Below, in pieces: positions 1 to 12,767 of a stretch of 32,819 nucleotides of DNA (the first letter of the stretch is position 1; each line of letters opens with the position of its first letter). This DNA is from Phallusia fumigata (lineage: Eukaryota; Chordata; Ascidiacea; Phlebobranchia; Ascidiidae). The position numbers and the translations under genes are program-made. Under the pieces are notes generated by a model, which worked only from the letters and a program-made list of their open reading frames with translations, searched no databases and was not told the origin of the DNA. The DNA is taken from positions 1-32,819 of the forward strand of contig QXVZ01018252.1 of assembly GCA_008931825.1 (NCBI GenBank), written 5' to 3'.

Positions 1-443
1 TTTAAGGGGGGCAAATCTTAACAAATGCCCGCTCTTTCTCTTATGTGCCAGTGCTCAAGTGGAAGGCATGGGGGTACTTTTCAAGGGTAAATCAATAGTC
101 TTTTGTTGTTGTTTTGTTACTTGTAATTTTGTTAAGATTTATATAAGACTTCGATTCGAAACAACTATATTAGAATAGCCAGCTATTCTTTTTTGAACAT
201 CCCGACTCAATTGTCATTTTTATGCATGGTTTACCCCAAGAAGGGTTGGGATTTCAAGACCAATTGGACCGTGACTTTTGTTGCCCGAATCAGGGATTAG
301 AAAAGTAATATAACTAGTGCATCGATTAGATATTATTTCCGGCCTGTATGTTTAATGTCTAGAAAAGGCATGATCATACAGACATTACGGTCTAATCGAA
401 TGCGCTATTTAGCTTTCGTTCCTAACACGTTTTTTGTTACCAG
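1..443. other. Left flank, no gene recognised
   Basis: I see no convincing exon here. The segment is AT-rich. It ends in a pyrimidine-rich tract with CAG at 441-443, which looks like the splice acceptor of the exon that follows, so part of it may be intron of that plus-strand gene. Confidence 0.4.
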
Positions 444-814
444 GGTTTATTTAATTCCATGTGGCATAATATATTTTTTGGAATATAGCCCTCGGACTCC
501 AATAGCACCAACCGAAAGCGTGGTTCATTTTAATCCCCAAAACCGTGCCGTCTGCAAGCATATGTGCCACTTAAAATTACTTTGGAAAATGGCTAAACAA
601 TTGCTTCGAAGTGGGACCGATTTCGCTGACATNTTTTAATCCCCAAAACCGTGCCGTCTGCAAGCATATGTGCCACTTAAAATTACTTTGGAAAATGGCT
701 AAACAATTGCTTCGAAGTGGGACCGATTTCGCTGACATCGCAGGCACCACAGCTATTGAAGAATTAAAATACCACTTAAAACAAAACCCACAAATTGAGT
801 GCAACGAACGCTGA
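444..814 (+). CDS. Terminal exon of an unrecognised gene, broken by an assembly join
   Basis: After the acceptor TTTTTTGTTACCAG (ends 443) a frame stays open from 445 through proline, charged and Lys/Leu-rich sequence (TPIAPTESVVHF, then KMAKQLLRSGTDFAD) to the N at 633. Positions 634-738 repeat 528-632, after which the frame continues (IAGTTAIEELKYHLKQ) to TGA at 812-814. Reading once through the duplicated part gives about 88 residues of tail. A further copy of the last part, with substitutions, lies at 1091-1161 and also ends in TGA, so the frame is conserved between the two versions, which argues for real coding sequence. I do not recognise the family. No membrane segment is obvious in the last 60 residues. 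The gene would start left of the window and converges on the ATP9 gene. It could still be a chance open frame. Confidence 0.4.
528..738. repeat. Tandem duplicate across single N (633)
   Basis: 528-632 and 634-738 are essentially identical and abut at the single N at 633. The N marks a contig join, so the repeat is most simply two overlapping contigs or alleles placed in tandem rather than a genomic duplication. Confidence 0.85.
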
Positions 815-1436
815 AAAACGAGGCAGACATCAAAAAGGGTTTCACTCAACCCAGTAAAGAACCAACAAACCCAGCGTCTGGCATAATTACTTTATTAATT
901 AAGGTGTTACATGTTTTGTGAACAATCTAGTAAGTTTTTGCATTGATTTTAAATGTACACCATACAGACTATTGCAGAAAGAAATTATTAATTACATCAG
1001 AAGAATGTGAATGAATGAAGAACAGTTTACTTTTACTTAAGTACCGTTTTTATATTGTGCTCTAGGTACCACTAAATGACACAGCAAGTNGCACCACAGC
1101 TATTAAAGAATTAAAATACAACTTAAAACAAAACCAACAAATTGAGTGCAACGAACGCTGAAAAACGAGGCAGACATCAAAAAGGGTTTCACCCAACTCA
1201 GTACAGAACCAACACACCCAGCGCCTGGCTTCCTTACTTTTTTAATTTAGGTGTTACATGTTTTGTGAACAATCTAGTAATTTTTTGCATTAATTTTAAA
1301 TATACACCATACACACTATTGCAGAAAGAAATTATTAATTACATTAGAAGAATGTGAATGAATGAAGAACAGTTTACTTTTACTTAAGTACCATTTTTAT
1401 ATCATGCTCTAGGTACCACTAAATGACACAGCAAGT
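744..1436. repeat. Tandem duplicate across single N (1090)
   Basis: 744-1089 and 1091-1436 align end to end, with scattered substitutions and small differences (for example GTACCGTTTTTATATTG against GTACCATTTTTATATCA). The N at 1090 separates them. The divergence is what two alleles of a polymorphic animal would show. The segment holds the stop codon of the plus-strand exon and presumably the 3' ends of two convergent genes. Confidence 0.85.
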
Positions 1437-1495
1437 ACAATACCACAGTGATGAAAATGGTAAAAAAATGGATAAAGGTTTCAGGTTTAGAACAT

Positions 1496-4400
1496 TTACT
1501 CTTCCAGTTTTGAGTAACTTGGAGGTGATAGCTTCCTTTTTGCATATTTTACAATAGCAAGGGGAAGGCAGCTCAAACCAGTTATAACTGAAACCCTCCA
1601 AAGAAAGCCTGTACTTGTAAGAAAATTCGGATCTGCACACAAACAGGACATTATTTTTTAAAATTACACTTTGAAGTAGTTTAAATATTGTGACCTAAAA
1701 ATAATTACCGAAAAATCCTTTCAGGATAGCTAAAGATGCAATGTAAATTCCCAAACTAAGAGCTTCACTTATTAACATCAACCAGTGCCATGAGCGAATT
1801 GTCAAAGCCACCATGAGCAGTTCAGTAAGTATGAGTGATGTAAAAGATATGCTGACAATGTGAATAAAATCAGTGTCAAACAACAGCAGGGCAACATACA
1901 TTATCACTCCTCCTGAAATGGTTGAAGATTGAAATTTAAAAAAAAAAGAATTTGAAAACAGGATTTTCACACTTACCTTGATAAATGCTTATCAAAACCC
2001 ATAGTAAAAATGTTTTTAATGAAAGAGATCTTCCCTGGAAAACAAAATTGTAAGACTAAGACCTTTTTGCACAACAAAATTAATACCTTATGCAACTCTC
2101 TGTAGAGTTCCGGAAATCTTAAAGCCACACTTGACTTAACGTCCTGGTCAAGGACCAATGAAAACACTGGAAACATTGTAAAAATTGTTGTGTACCTGTA
2201 AATTTGGCCACAATAAATGCTTGTGACAAGGTGCAGATTTTATAAAAAAGGCTTACCCAACCATGAGAAAACCTTGATACAACGAAACTGATGAAAAAAA
2301 GAAAATGGAAGAAAAAACAGCCTGCAGACAAGAAAAATTAAACCTTGATAAATTGTTTATAAATTCAAATTAAGAAGGTTGCCACCTGCATTACTGATAT
2401 GATAAGACCTCTGTGAATAATAAATTGACTTAATGCTGCAGATCGCTTGTAGCTGTTTCTTCCATGAATCATCAGCAGTGGCCCCAAATACGAGAACTGA
2501 GTAATAGAAAAATCAGCAGCAAGAGAAGCTTGTTTTCCCTCCTAAATTTAGTAAAGTGTACAAAACTTAAAAGCACAACAAATTTAGGCAGATAACATGA
2601 CTAATCACCAGGTACCTTGCCAACAATCCCAATACCACAGTCGGCAGCTTGTATCATGCTCACATCATTGCCACCATCACCTTTTACATGCATAAATTAA
2701 ACAAGAAACTACTTACAAAATCTTTGTACCATAAGATGTATATATCATATATTATCCGTTAACAATGCAGATAACTACGTTGTTTATTATTTCAACCACA
2801 AGCACACACCTATTGCACAGATTCTTTTTGAAGTATGATTACGCAACAGTGTAACAATTTGAGCTTTTTGAGTAGGAGAACATCGACATACAACAACTGC
2901 AGGACACTGACAGGCAAGTTCAACAAATTCTACTGCATAAAACTGCAGGCAAAGTTCCAATGAAGTGCCGAGTATGACCAAAGCAGCATTTGGTGCATGT
3001 CTACGAAATGCATTTAGCTCTAAATGTGTCTCAGTTCGACTTGCAACCTGAAACAAATTATAGTCATAGTCCATCATTAAACTTTTTGAAAAGTAATGCC
3101 TCCGTGACAAGTCTACCAGAGATAAAACGATACTTTTACCTTCTGAAAAATGTGTATATCTTGATCTCTGGACACAAGACAAGAACTTTTTGCAATGCAA
3201 GTTGCAGTTTCCATTTTGTCTCCTGTTAGCATCCAAACCTATCAATAACCCACAGTGTTCAAATAATTATGGTTTTGAATACAGTTACTACCCAGAGAAA
3301 ACAACATTCACTGCTCCGAGATAACTTAAAAATCTAGAATAGCAAAAAGAACATGCTGCAATCAGTTGTGCAGTTAGTTCACCAACAAAAGATATGTGAT
3401 AAAAAGTTCAATTGCATGTGAAAAAATAGTAAATTGTCTAGTTTGTTGTACAAGTACCTTTATTCCTGCATTGCAAAGTAATTCTAGTGTAGGTCTAACA
3501 TCTGCCTGTAGCTTGTCTTCAACTCCTGTTAAACAAAGTAGATCCATATCTCTTTCCAATGACTCGATGACAGAATTGACATTGGCCACACGGTCATTCG
3601 TGCTTAATTTTGCCTGTTTGTATCTTCTCTATATAAACCAAACAAAATATGTGTGGGTTCAGTTAGAATGTCTTAGGAATGCATTTTTTAGTGTCACACA
3701 TAGCTACAAGCTACAAAAAGTGCAAGCAAAACTTGAAAAACAAAACCATCCACCTCAAATTCTTTGTATACTTCTCCAGAGAGAACTTTTTTTGCCACCA
3801 CCAGAGTCCTTAATCCTTCACGGGCCATGTTTTCACACTGAAACACAGCTTTTAATTTACATTCCACAACACAATAATTCACAAATCTTCAAATACCTCT
3901 TCATCCAACCAATCATTGTACTGTACAATTGATGTCATTACAGCATCTGCACCTTTTAGATAAAAAACTATTTCCCCAGTGTCATGGTCTTGTACAATAA
4001 TACCCATTCGCTTACTCTCAGATGTAAAAGGAAAAATCTAAAACATATTTGTGTAATTAAAATGGTGGCTTTCACCATTTTGCCAATCTATATACACTAT
4101 CACACAATTTATTTAGGGTATATATTCACTTCATTATTTTACATTGGGTCCCATTGTTAGTTAATCTTGTTTTTGACATGATTGTTTGTGCGGGCAGAAT
4201 GACATATTCTCCAAACTGTCCAAATTTCATCCAGTTTTGAGATTGTTTAATAATTGGGGCTAACAGGGTAATTGCTGTGGCTGTGAGGTCAAATAAAAAT
4301 CAATAAACCACAATGGCATGTTCTACAAACTGTGTAAATTTCATCCAATTCAAACATTGTTTAATAATTTGACCCAAATGAAACAGATGGCACAACTCCA

Positions 4401-7400
4401 TGACCATATTCACCAGCTGTGAAAGTTTCATAAAAATCTGCCAAACGTTTCATGCCAAAATGACATAGACAAGCTAAAGGGCGGAAAAAACAAAAAAACA
4501 AACAGAGTGAAAACGATATGTGTCCCCTTCAGGATGGGGACCCATAAATATACAGTCTGAATAAAAAGTAACTCAACAGAACACAGTTTTGATTGTACCA
4601 ATTTGTAAGACGAAGGGCTTGTTATAAAATGTACAAATTATAAGACTCAGCATCTCTCAAAAAGGTTAAATGCATTTTATTTGCAATAAAAAGTGAAATG
4701 CAATCAATAGTTATGGGTCCCCTTCCCAAAGGGGACACATATTGTTTTCACTCTGTTTGTTTTTTTTTTTTTTNTACAAACTGTGTAAATTTCATCCAAT
4801 TCAAACATTGTTTAATAATTTGACCCAAATGAAACAGATGGCACAACTCCATGACCATATTCACCAGCTGTGAAAGTTTCATAAAAAACGTTTCATGCCA
4901 AAATGACATAGACAAGCTAAAGGGCGGAAAAAAGAAAAAAACAAACAAACAGAGTGAAATCGATATGTGTCCCCTTCAGGATGGGGACCCATAAATATAC
5001 AGTCTGAATAAAAAGTAACTCAACAGAAAACAGTTTTGATTGTACCAATTTGTAGGACAAAGGGCTTGTTAAAAAATGTACAAATTATAAGACTCATCAT
5101 CTCTCAAAACAGTTTAAATGCATTTTATTTGCAATAAAAAGTGCAATGCAACCAATAGTTTCTTGGTTTCTTTGAACTTGTAGGCAAGCACACATCTAAC
5201 ATATAGCAACTGTTTCTGGTCAAAAAATTATCTTACTTAAATATTGCACATACATACCTGAAGAATAGAGAAATTTAGGTAGCTGTTGTTAAAGGATTTC
5301 AGTTGAATTGAATGCAAGTCGCGACCATTCAATGACAAGCCAACGGTCTCAGTCCATTTCACAAGGGCAATCTACAATCAAAAAGCAAAGAAATGTTTGT
5401 GTTGAATTTGTGTGAAGGCAGAGAATGTTCAGCAATATGTTTGTGTATTGTGAATCCTATAGACAGCTTTTTAACAGGCAAAACCACATGGGTTATAATG
5501 CAGTTTTCCAGTTTCATGTCCTAAATGTGGAAAATTGAGAATATGAGTACAGAACTGCAGACCAGTCTAATAAATGTTCAGTAAATTTATCACCCAATCG
5601 ACAATCTAAAAAAACAACACTAAATTGCCAAATGTGAGTGACATGGGATTTTTGTTCTGGTCATACACACACTGTGACTTGATAAACAACCAGCGTTTAT
5701 GCCTCATGCTTTTGGTTTCCCTTTTCACCAAAGTCACTTAACTGATATGCTCATTGCTATACATTTCTGTGCTATCAACAAATTGTGTGTACAATCCACA
5801 CTAAACTATTGTTTCTGTACCCACAAATATCTAAAAACATATTCCTTTTTTAGAGCTCATAGGGTAACAAACCAGGGCTACGTGGTCAAACGAAAGGGAT
5901 GGAATATCTCTACGACCATATCTACCACTATTTCATTCCAAAAGCCCAAACATTTTATGTCAAAAGTGCATGGGCAAACCTTCTGGGGAGAAAAACAGTA
6001 TGCCCTCCAGGAAAGGGGGTCATAATTACCTCATCGGGACTTGAAGCTTNGGGGCTATAATGTAAAACACAACAATCATTGTACCGCATGGAAATGTTCT
6101 ACAAATTGTCCAAATTTCATCCAATTTGGACATTGTTGAACAATTTGACCCATTTAAAGGGGTTAGTGTGGTAACTTCTGGGGCTATAGAATAAAACAAG
6201 TTGGCACAATTCCACCACTCATCTACCAGCTGTAAACGTTTCATACAAACCTATTACAAAGTGTGTGAACAAGCTGCAGGGTAAAGAAGTAAAACAACAA
6301 CAAAAAAACAGAGTGAAAACAATAGGTCTCCTTCTTGAAGGAGACCCATAATTATGCCAATTATATGTGCCAAAAGTTTGATTTAAACCCTGTAAAGTAA
6401 AAAAAAAACATTTGGAAAGAGACATGTAATTAAAACTCACCTCATCCATAGTATCAACACCATATGCAACCGTTCCTATATGAAGTCGTTTGAAAACCAT
6501 TTCATTTTGAGTGAGGGTCCCAGTTTTGTCACTAAGCAAAAAGTTAATTCGGCCCAGCTCTTCAGGTATAGTACTTGATCTACAAAGATAAAAAAATTAC
6601 TGTGGACACTAGACAATAATGGCAGAAACGGGAAATCAGCTGTTTTTTTCAAGTACACAGTACCACATTTGAAAGATGGCATTCTCCATGTTGTCATTGG
6701 ATATACTACATTCACAACAACCCTATAAATGATATTTTCCAAATGTACAATTACCTTTTATTTTAATGAATACATATTCAATATCTGCATTTAAATTGTC
6801 AAAAATAATAGTTTTTGGCGTCCCACAACAGCTGTGCAACTGCAGGGTGCCGCTGTCTTAACAATACACATCTTACATTCTCAAAAAATAAAATCGCCCA
6901 ACACATTTTGCACACAACAACACACATTTCACCAGCAACAGTTTTGATTATTGGGGAATTTTCGAGGATAAGAAAGAGTGAAACAAAGAAAGAGTTATGA
7001 AATACTTCGATACATTTTGCATTGTACAAACTATTAAAATATTAAACTTCCAGCTGACTTACAATTTTATGTATTTATGTTTCTGGGGTTTGAGGGATAA
7101 AAAGTTACAGAGCAGAACTTCAGATACCCATCTATTTCTTTAAAATTTGAACAACTTTTTTCTGGCTAAACAGATGAACAAACCTGAGGCAGAAGAAAAA
7201 AATCTAGAGTAATGACTAAAATAGAACATTTACCTACCGAACCACTGTTCCCGGAATATTTAAATCCCTCTGAATAAACCAGCTGTACACAGTTTTCCCC
7301 ATGTCCAAGTTGACCCTCAAGCTGATTGGGATAATGTAGGAAAAAAGTATAACAAACCGAAACATGTACTGGTACCAAGGTCCGTGAAAACCCTTAAAAG

Positions 7401-10400
7401 AGAATAAATGAAAAAAAGCATGAACATTTGGTTGTATACAAATGGTCAAATACATAGACAAAAAATATTTGGACTACATTACTTGCTCAAAAAAATAAAA
7501 AGTGAACACTAAATATCAGCAAAAAATACACAATAAAATTTCTAACCTTAATGGCAATCAGTGCAAATGACAGCAGTAGAACTGCAGCAAAAAGTATTTT
7601 TGTCAAGAAGTTAATTTCAGTGTCCAGAAGGCCAACCTATGAAAAAGAATTAAAAAGTGTGACAAACCAAGCTAAAACAACACTGACAGTACCTTGGTTT
7701 CCGGCTGAGAAGTATTCATTGCACTTCTGGTTTGTCGACCTGTGTATACCACCAAACCAATAATATTTCCAGAAGCTAACACTGTATTTGACCAAAGAGT
7801 ATTTTCAATGCTCAAAGGCTCTTCAGTTAACAAACCTTCTTCATTCATCTAAAATAGAAGCAACAAAAAAGCAGTTGTAAAACACAACTCAGTACAACTT
7901 TTATTAACTTCACAATTTAAACCGACACTGTAAGGTAAAAACTTTTTTTTTCTCTTGTGGAAACAAACAAAAGTAGGTGTTCATTAAAAAGATGTATTTT
8001 TCAAATTTCATAGACAACATTCAACAAACACTTACCACCGAAAATGTCCCCACAAAACTGTGAATAACATTTTGTGGTCTTTCTGCAAAAACAGACCCTT
8101 CACATTTACACAATTTAGAATTTGACTCAAGATTTTGTGTATGGGAAACAGAAACTCTTAACTTCCAATCTGTCTCCCCATCCATTTGATCAGTCCGTAT
8201 GAAACAGGTTCCTTTGGATGACAGAATACTATTTGTAGAAAGTGCGACAGTACAACAAAAGATGAAATGCATTAGAAATGCCAGTGTCTTTCCAACTTAG
8301 ACATAGGCTGACATTTCAACTGTGTGAAATTAATTGGTGTTGTTATGAAATTGTTTATTTACCAATTTTTACATGGTTTCAGTTTTATTGTGTTATATTA
8401 AGTTTTTTGCAAATCTCTTGGTGAAGCAGATACAGTTTCTGTATTTGTCTGTGCACAAAATAAAAAAAACACCTACCATTCTTTTCTGATGATTTCAAAA
8501 GCACAAGATCTGCTGGAACACGTTGATTTTTCTCAAGAAAAAGCAGATCTGAAACCTTAGAAAAACATTGCACACATTTATAATACCACTGTCACAATGT
8601 ACAAAAAACCAGCAAACCTGTATGTCTGAGCTTCTAATTGATGTTGTAGAGCCATCAGAAAGAATTTTATGGTACACAGCAGAATTAATTTCCTTGTCAC
8701 GGTAGTAACGTTTCACTTCATCAAACCCTTCACGGAGAAGAGTTACGAACAAAACAAATCCCTTCAAAAAAATTACAATGTTCAACATACAAACTGCTGC
8801 AAGTGGTTTCCAGGCTCTTTTGCTACACCGCATGCCAAGGTTGAAATGTTTCGATTTTTATAACTGACAGCCTGATAGGTTGCTGTCTTCTAATACAGAA
8901 AGATACAAAACCCAGAAGTATTGTTTTCAACATATTGCTATTCCAAATATGTACACTATTACCAATTTAAAAAAATGCAATATATTCGGTTCTTTATTTT
9001 GCATAGGATTTAAAAGCTAAGGTTTTATTACATTGTTGTTTCTGCAGGCAGAAACGCATGCAAAGTCGTAGACTAACTGTAGGGTACCATGAATGTAAAT
9101 GTACAGTATTCAGAATTAATTTTACACAAATTATACAATTAATTTAACAAAAGGTTTAGTATTGTAAACCAATGGCCTCCTATACAAATTTTAAAGGGCT
9201 AGCAATTCAACTGTTGGGGGCATAGGGTTAAACACAGTTATCAATGCACCACAATGACATGTTCTACAAACTGTCGAAATTCCATTTAATTAGGACATCG
9301 TTTAACAATTTGATCCTATTAGGGGGGTAGTAGGGTGATTACTTAGCCATAGGGTAACACACAGCAGTTACAACAATTTCGGTAGTTAAGAAGGTCAGTT
9401 ACTGATATTATAAATTTTGTGGTGGGTGGACCAAGGTCATGTGACATGTTATCGTAAGTAAGATGCATGAGTGTCGATACACACATCAAGTTGTACCACA
9501 CTTGGCAGTGACAGGGACAGCAATAAAAAAACTTTACTGGAAGAAAACAGTCATTTATGGTAACAAGTTTGTAAAAAAAATGTAAAAACATAGGCAAAAA
9601 CAGTTCAACATATGATACACATTGCAGTAATGTAATTGAAATCAAAGTAACCCAGCTTATTTTTTATCGCCCATGAGATAAAAAAGCTGCTATGTGTCAA
9701 AACACCAAATTTCAGTGTCGATAATCACCCCAGCAAATCTCTAATTTTAATTTGTTTAGTAATTGGACCCATTTTGAGGGCTATTGGAATACCCACCGGG
9801 GCTATCATTTATACACAAATGCATCCAACTTGGACTTTGTTTAAGTATTATTCTCACATTAAAGGATTGGAATTTATGTTTGGAAATTCGACCACTTGAT
9901 AGGCCCTACCGGGTATTTTATGCCCAACTACACCAACAAAGAAACAGATTCATCCACATTTTACTACAATCATGTGCATGTTTATCTGTAATTTTTTGGT
10001 GCACATAACCTTGTATTATTACAGAAGGCCTGGCCTACAGAGAAATAGGATAAGTACACATAATTCGATTTTATTAGTGCCAAATATGCACACGCAGTAT
10101 TTATATGTACAATAAATATGATACCATAGACAGTAAGAACAATTTATGTTTTCCACATTCCTAAAGTTAATGGAATTACAAAACAAACATTCAAAATGAC
10201 ATGTCCATGAGTTAGTGGTCAAAAACTATTAATATGCAACACAAGCTCTTACCAATGGTCCCCAGTATGTGTATAAGTATCCAATTTTCAAAGCAGGTAT
10301 GAACTGGGAGCAAGCCATCACAAGAAAGTACAGGTTAAGAAAAAACTTGAACTGGTCATAAAGAACCTAAAACAAAGACATTAAGATTTTTTTTAAGACA

Positions 10401-12767
10401 TAAGCAAGCTTAACAAACCTTTGGAATAAATGTAATCAAATTGTATTTTTGATTGCATATTTTGTTTTGTGGATAAACTTGACTATTGGAGTGTCCAAAT
10501 AAAATTGTGCGGGATCCAGCTTCTGTTTTTGAATGACAACACCTGATATAGCAAAACATTGTCCATGATAAAATTAACAAGATTAGAAGAATGTTTGCAT
10601 ATAAGTATTGTAAACTAGATGGGTTGCTATTTTTACATTTTCCTTGCATGTACCACAATACTATTCTTATTTTTACAATAAACAAATATTCAATACCAAC
10701 ATTACATTGGGTACCTAATTTCTGTGGTATTTTCTAAAATAATTGTTTCTGCAAAGACAGATGTATGGGTTCACACGAAGTCAGATTATGCATTATCTAG
10801 ATACATATCAAAATTGTAGCAGATATTTTTTTCAATAAATTGTGTTCAACACGACTCTTATACATACTGACATGTTTCCCTCGTAACTAAACTAAGGTTC
10901 CACTTCATATGACACAGCAACGTGCCAGTACAGCAACAAAAAATGGTTCTCGACTTTAAATTAATGCTTAGACAACAAAATATTTTGGGGTTGTGTGAAT
11001 TAAATCGCTTGGATAGTTGGAAAATTACAGATTCAACATAGGGCCAGAATACATTGTGGTGAAAATTTTGATTCATGCGTCAGTGCGAGTTAAATAGAGG
11101 TTTGTACATAGCTTAATAAAGTTTTCATTTTGACTGCTGTAAACAACAATGAATGTTATTACTGTTGGCACAAACAGATGGAAACAGAGACTCTGGAAAA
11201 TCGGCCCAAGCATGTTACAAAACTTCTGTTACGATACGATGCCTTAGTTTTTCCAGCATTTTTTATGTTGGTAGTTCATTGCCTACTTCCGTAAACTCCA
11301 GCTAGTTGCTTCACTGGATGTAAACACACTATTTATGAACTAAATTTCCGATAGAGAGATTCTAGCTTCGAATATTGGTTAAGGGATCCTTGAAACCACT
11401 GATCAATTTTATACTGTATACTGACCACACAGAAACAAAGTAGCAGGACTAATAATAAAAACAATAAAATAAAGTTGCTGCAATAAACTGTTTTCCACAT
11501 CTCCAAATAGCAAATGTTGAATATCTTGTCAATCACTCCATTTGTGTTGTGTTATTTTGCATTTTGGCAGAACAGTCAGCATTTAAATATGTATTTTAGG
11601 CTGAAAGGGTAATTTCTCAGGCTCAAGTTTTAAACAACTAGTGTAAAGAACCCTATATATATATTTTAAATTTTAATACATTTGGATTTGCATGTCCGAC
11701 TTAAACAAAAAAATTAATATTTCGAGTTAAAAATGTAAAAGTGGGTGAATCCAATTAAAAGTCACAAAATACTCAAATACTTATGTACTGTAGCATTAGA
11801 GTTTTAGGTAACATTTAAGTATTGCTGCACTTAGATTTTTACATTTTTGCACCCTGTGCGTAACGGGTATATTTACATCAAACCTTTACAGTGCACAACT
11901 TCAGATACCCAACCATCATGTTTGTAATTTTAAAGAAATTTGAATACCTTTTTCTTGACCAAATGGTGGGAACTGTCTGGCATTGGACAAAAAAAACAAA
12001 GTGAAAACAATATATGTCGCCTTTATGGAAAACCATCATAGCCTGAGCCACACCACACTAATGACACTTGCACAGTGACCTGCAAAAACCTTTGGCAGTG
12101 CTGTACCCCATTCAAACTCTTAATAAGCTTATTAAATGCGGTTTCATTACACTGGTATAACATCAATATTAATGTTTGCACTAAACATGTGGAAAAAATT
12201 AAAATTAAAACTACTCTTTCTTGACAAAAAAAGACCAGCATTAAAAAAATAGAGTGAAAACAGTATTTATCCTTTTGGAAAAGGACCAAAGATTTTAAGG
12301 CTGGCAAAGCAAACACCAGGCTTTGGTTAACAAATTTTTGGCACAGCCCACACCTCAAACTACCATCATCTGTAAAGTTTTACCCAAATTTTCAGTCAAA
12401 AGTATTTTAAACCATAATAGGCCTCCAGATTCGCCTGTATAATAATCAATTATATGCACAAAAATATTGTTTGTGTGAATATTAGAAAACAAACTCAAGT
12501 GATGGCCCATATCTGTGACCATATCTACCAGCTATTAAAATGCTATTCCAATCTGTAACACATTTCTTAAAAAAGAATAGACAAATTTAAAAATGAAAAT
12601 GAAAACAACATTATGGTCCCTTTAGACAATAAAAAAAGCAGTGCAAAACAATGTTACCACTTTGACCAACAGCCTGCAGTGCATAATGAAGTATTCGACT
12701 TAGACGTTATCATTTCATATCCAACATCATCATCGATCATGTTAGTGGTGGATCCCATGGACATCAT
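1496..12767 (-). CDS. ATP9B: P4-type ATPase (phospholipid flippase), ATP9A/ATP9B family
   Basis: Class 2 (Neo1/ATP9) P4-ATPase; the family flips aminophospholipids in Golgi/endosome membranes and, unlike most P4-ATPases, needs no CDC50 subunit. Minus-strand exons: 12767(or 12798)-12658, 10542-10419, 10366-10253, 8761-8618, 8555-8477, 8211-8036, 7848-7693, 7636-7547, 7392-7238, 6579-6441, [gap at N6050], 6049-6030, 5371-5258, 4037-3897, 3837-3754, 3628-3458, 3238-3140, 3047-2810, 2680-2616, 2541-2386, 2321-2257, 2195-2087, 2034-1977, 1912-1709, 1632-1496. Phases agree throughout. Visible motifs: DGET (residues 201-204), PISL in place of PEGL (353-356), phosphorylation motif DKTGTLTQ (Asp about 400), [24 protein letters not shown], and the tail [10 protein letters not shown]-stop. 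About 981 residues are visible; the family has about 1,050, and roughly 75 are lost at N6050. Details such as HGPWY and DCGIGI resemble ATP9B more than ATP9A, but an invertebrate gene is likely co-orthologous to both. The exact N-terminus is uncertain. Confidence 0.95.
4063..5150. repeat. Dispersed repeat family A, plus tandem duplicate across N4774
   Basis: This intron between ATP9 exons 4037-3897 and 5371-5258 holds a repeat with the landmarks CAAACTGTCCAAATTTCATCC, TTTAATAATTTGACCC, CACCAGCTGTGAAAGTTTC and a GAGTGAAAACGATATGTG terminus. The terminus runs into a short palindrome built on GTCCCC and GGGGAC (about 4520-4552). The segment from 4323 onward is repeated from 4775 with small differences, and the N at 4774 lies between, so the intron is inflated by an assembly duplication. 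A reversed terminus lies at 4711-4760. Confidence 0.8.
5850..6350. repeat. Family A repeat copy
   Basis: Shares with 4063-4560 the ACAAATTGTCCAAATTTCATCC, GACATTGTTGAACAATTTGACCC and ACCAGCTGTAAACGTTTC landmarks and ends GAGTGAAAACAATAGGTCTCC followed by the palindromic GGAGACC terminus near 6325-6350. The N6050 join falls inside it, so misassembly between repeat copies is plausible. Confidence 0.65.
6030..6440 (-). other. ATP9B: Assembly join (N6050) inside ATP9 with missing exon sequence
   Basis: The exon that ends in ASSPDE (donor GAG|GTAATT at 6030/6029) is readable only from 6049; the N at 6050 cuts it. The preceding exon ends at 6441 with DTMDE. In the family about 75 residues lie between these two points, including a segment around IHEAVKAI and CHNVTPVYE, and nothing like it is present in 6051-6440, which is dispersed repeat. 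The coding sequence was therefore dropped at the join. Confidence 0.85.
7085..7175 (-). repeat. Family C repeat copy
   Basis: Carries the family C landmark GTTACAGAGCAGAACTTCAG, then ATACCCATCTATTTC, then an A/T-rich stretch and TTTTTTCTGGCTAAA. Related copies are at 11865-11965 (same orientation) and at 25000-25115 and 29935-30065 (opposite orientation). Confidence 0.55.
8762..10252. repeat. Large ATP9 intron with family A copies
   Basis: A 1.5 kb intron. A diverged family A copy is at about 9180-9400 (GTTCTACAAACTGTCGAAATTCC, GGACATCGTTTAACAATTTGA) and further related sequence at 9700-9860 (AATTGGACCCATTTTGAGGG, GGGGCTATCATTTATACAC). I see no extra exon in it. Confidence 0.55.
10543..12657. 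repeat. Large ATP9 intron composed largely of repeats
   Basis: A 2.1 kb intron between the second recognised ATP9 exon and the Cys/Trp-rich one. It contains a family D copy (11215-11310, direct match to 13325-13420), a reversed family B piece (11411-11480, CAAAGTAGCAGGACTAATAA), a family C copy (11865-11965) and several family A termini (about 11990-12030, 12245-12290, 12590-12620). No coding exon is supported. Confidence 0.55.
11215..11310 (+). repeat. Family D repeat copy 1
   Basis: Matches 13325-13420 in the same orientation: CTGTTAC, GATGCCTT, TTTTTCAGCATTTTT, then TTGGTAGTTCA and TGCCTAC in the same order with spaced substitutions. An ancient dispersed element, not an assembly duplicate, since there is no N nearby and divergence is high. 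Confidence 0.55.

Noticed and set aside
2119-2331. Minus-strand ORF at the ATP9 C-terminal region in the wrong frame
   Set aside because: It runs across two ATP9 exons and the intron between them in a different frame; the true frames give the family sequence.
3396-3932. 178-residue plus-strand ORF
   Set aside because: It is antisense to three conserved ATP9 exons and two introns; its openness follows from the codons on the other strand.
5699-6025. 108-residue plus-strand ORF
   Set aside because: It lies in an ATP9 intron and family A repeat sequence, with no splice context and no recognised motif.
11333-11536. Minus-strand ORF with a strong hydrophobic segment resembling a type II membrane protein
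   Set aside because: Its core (TTATTATTAGTCCTGCTAC in reverse) is a fragment of dispersed repeat family B, found at 21565, 22828 and 30560; the hydrophobicity comes from T-rich repeat sequence and there is no good donor.
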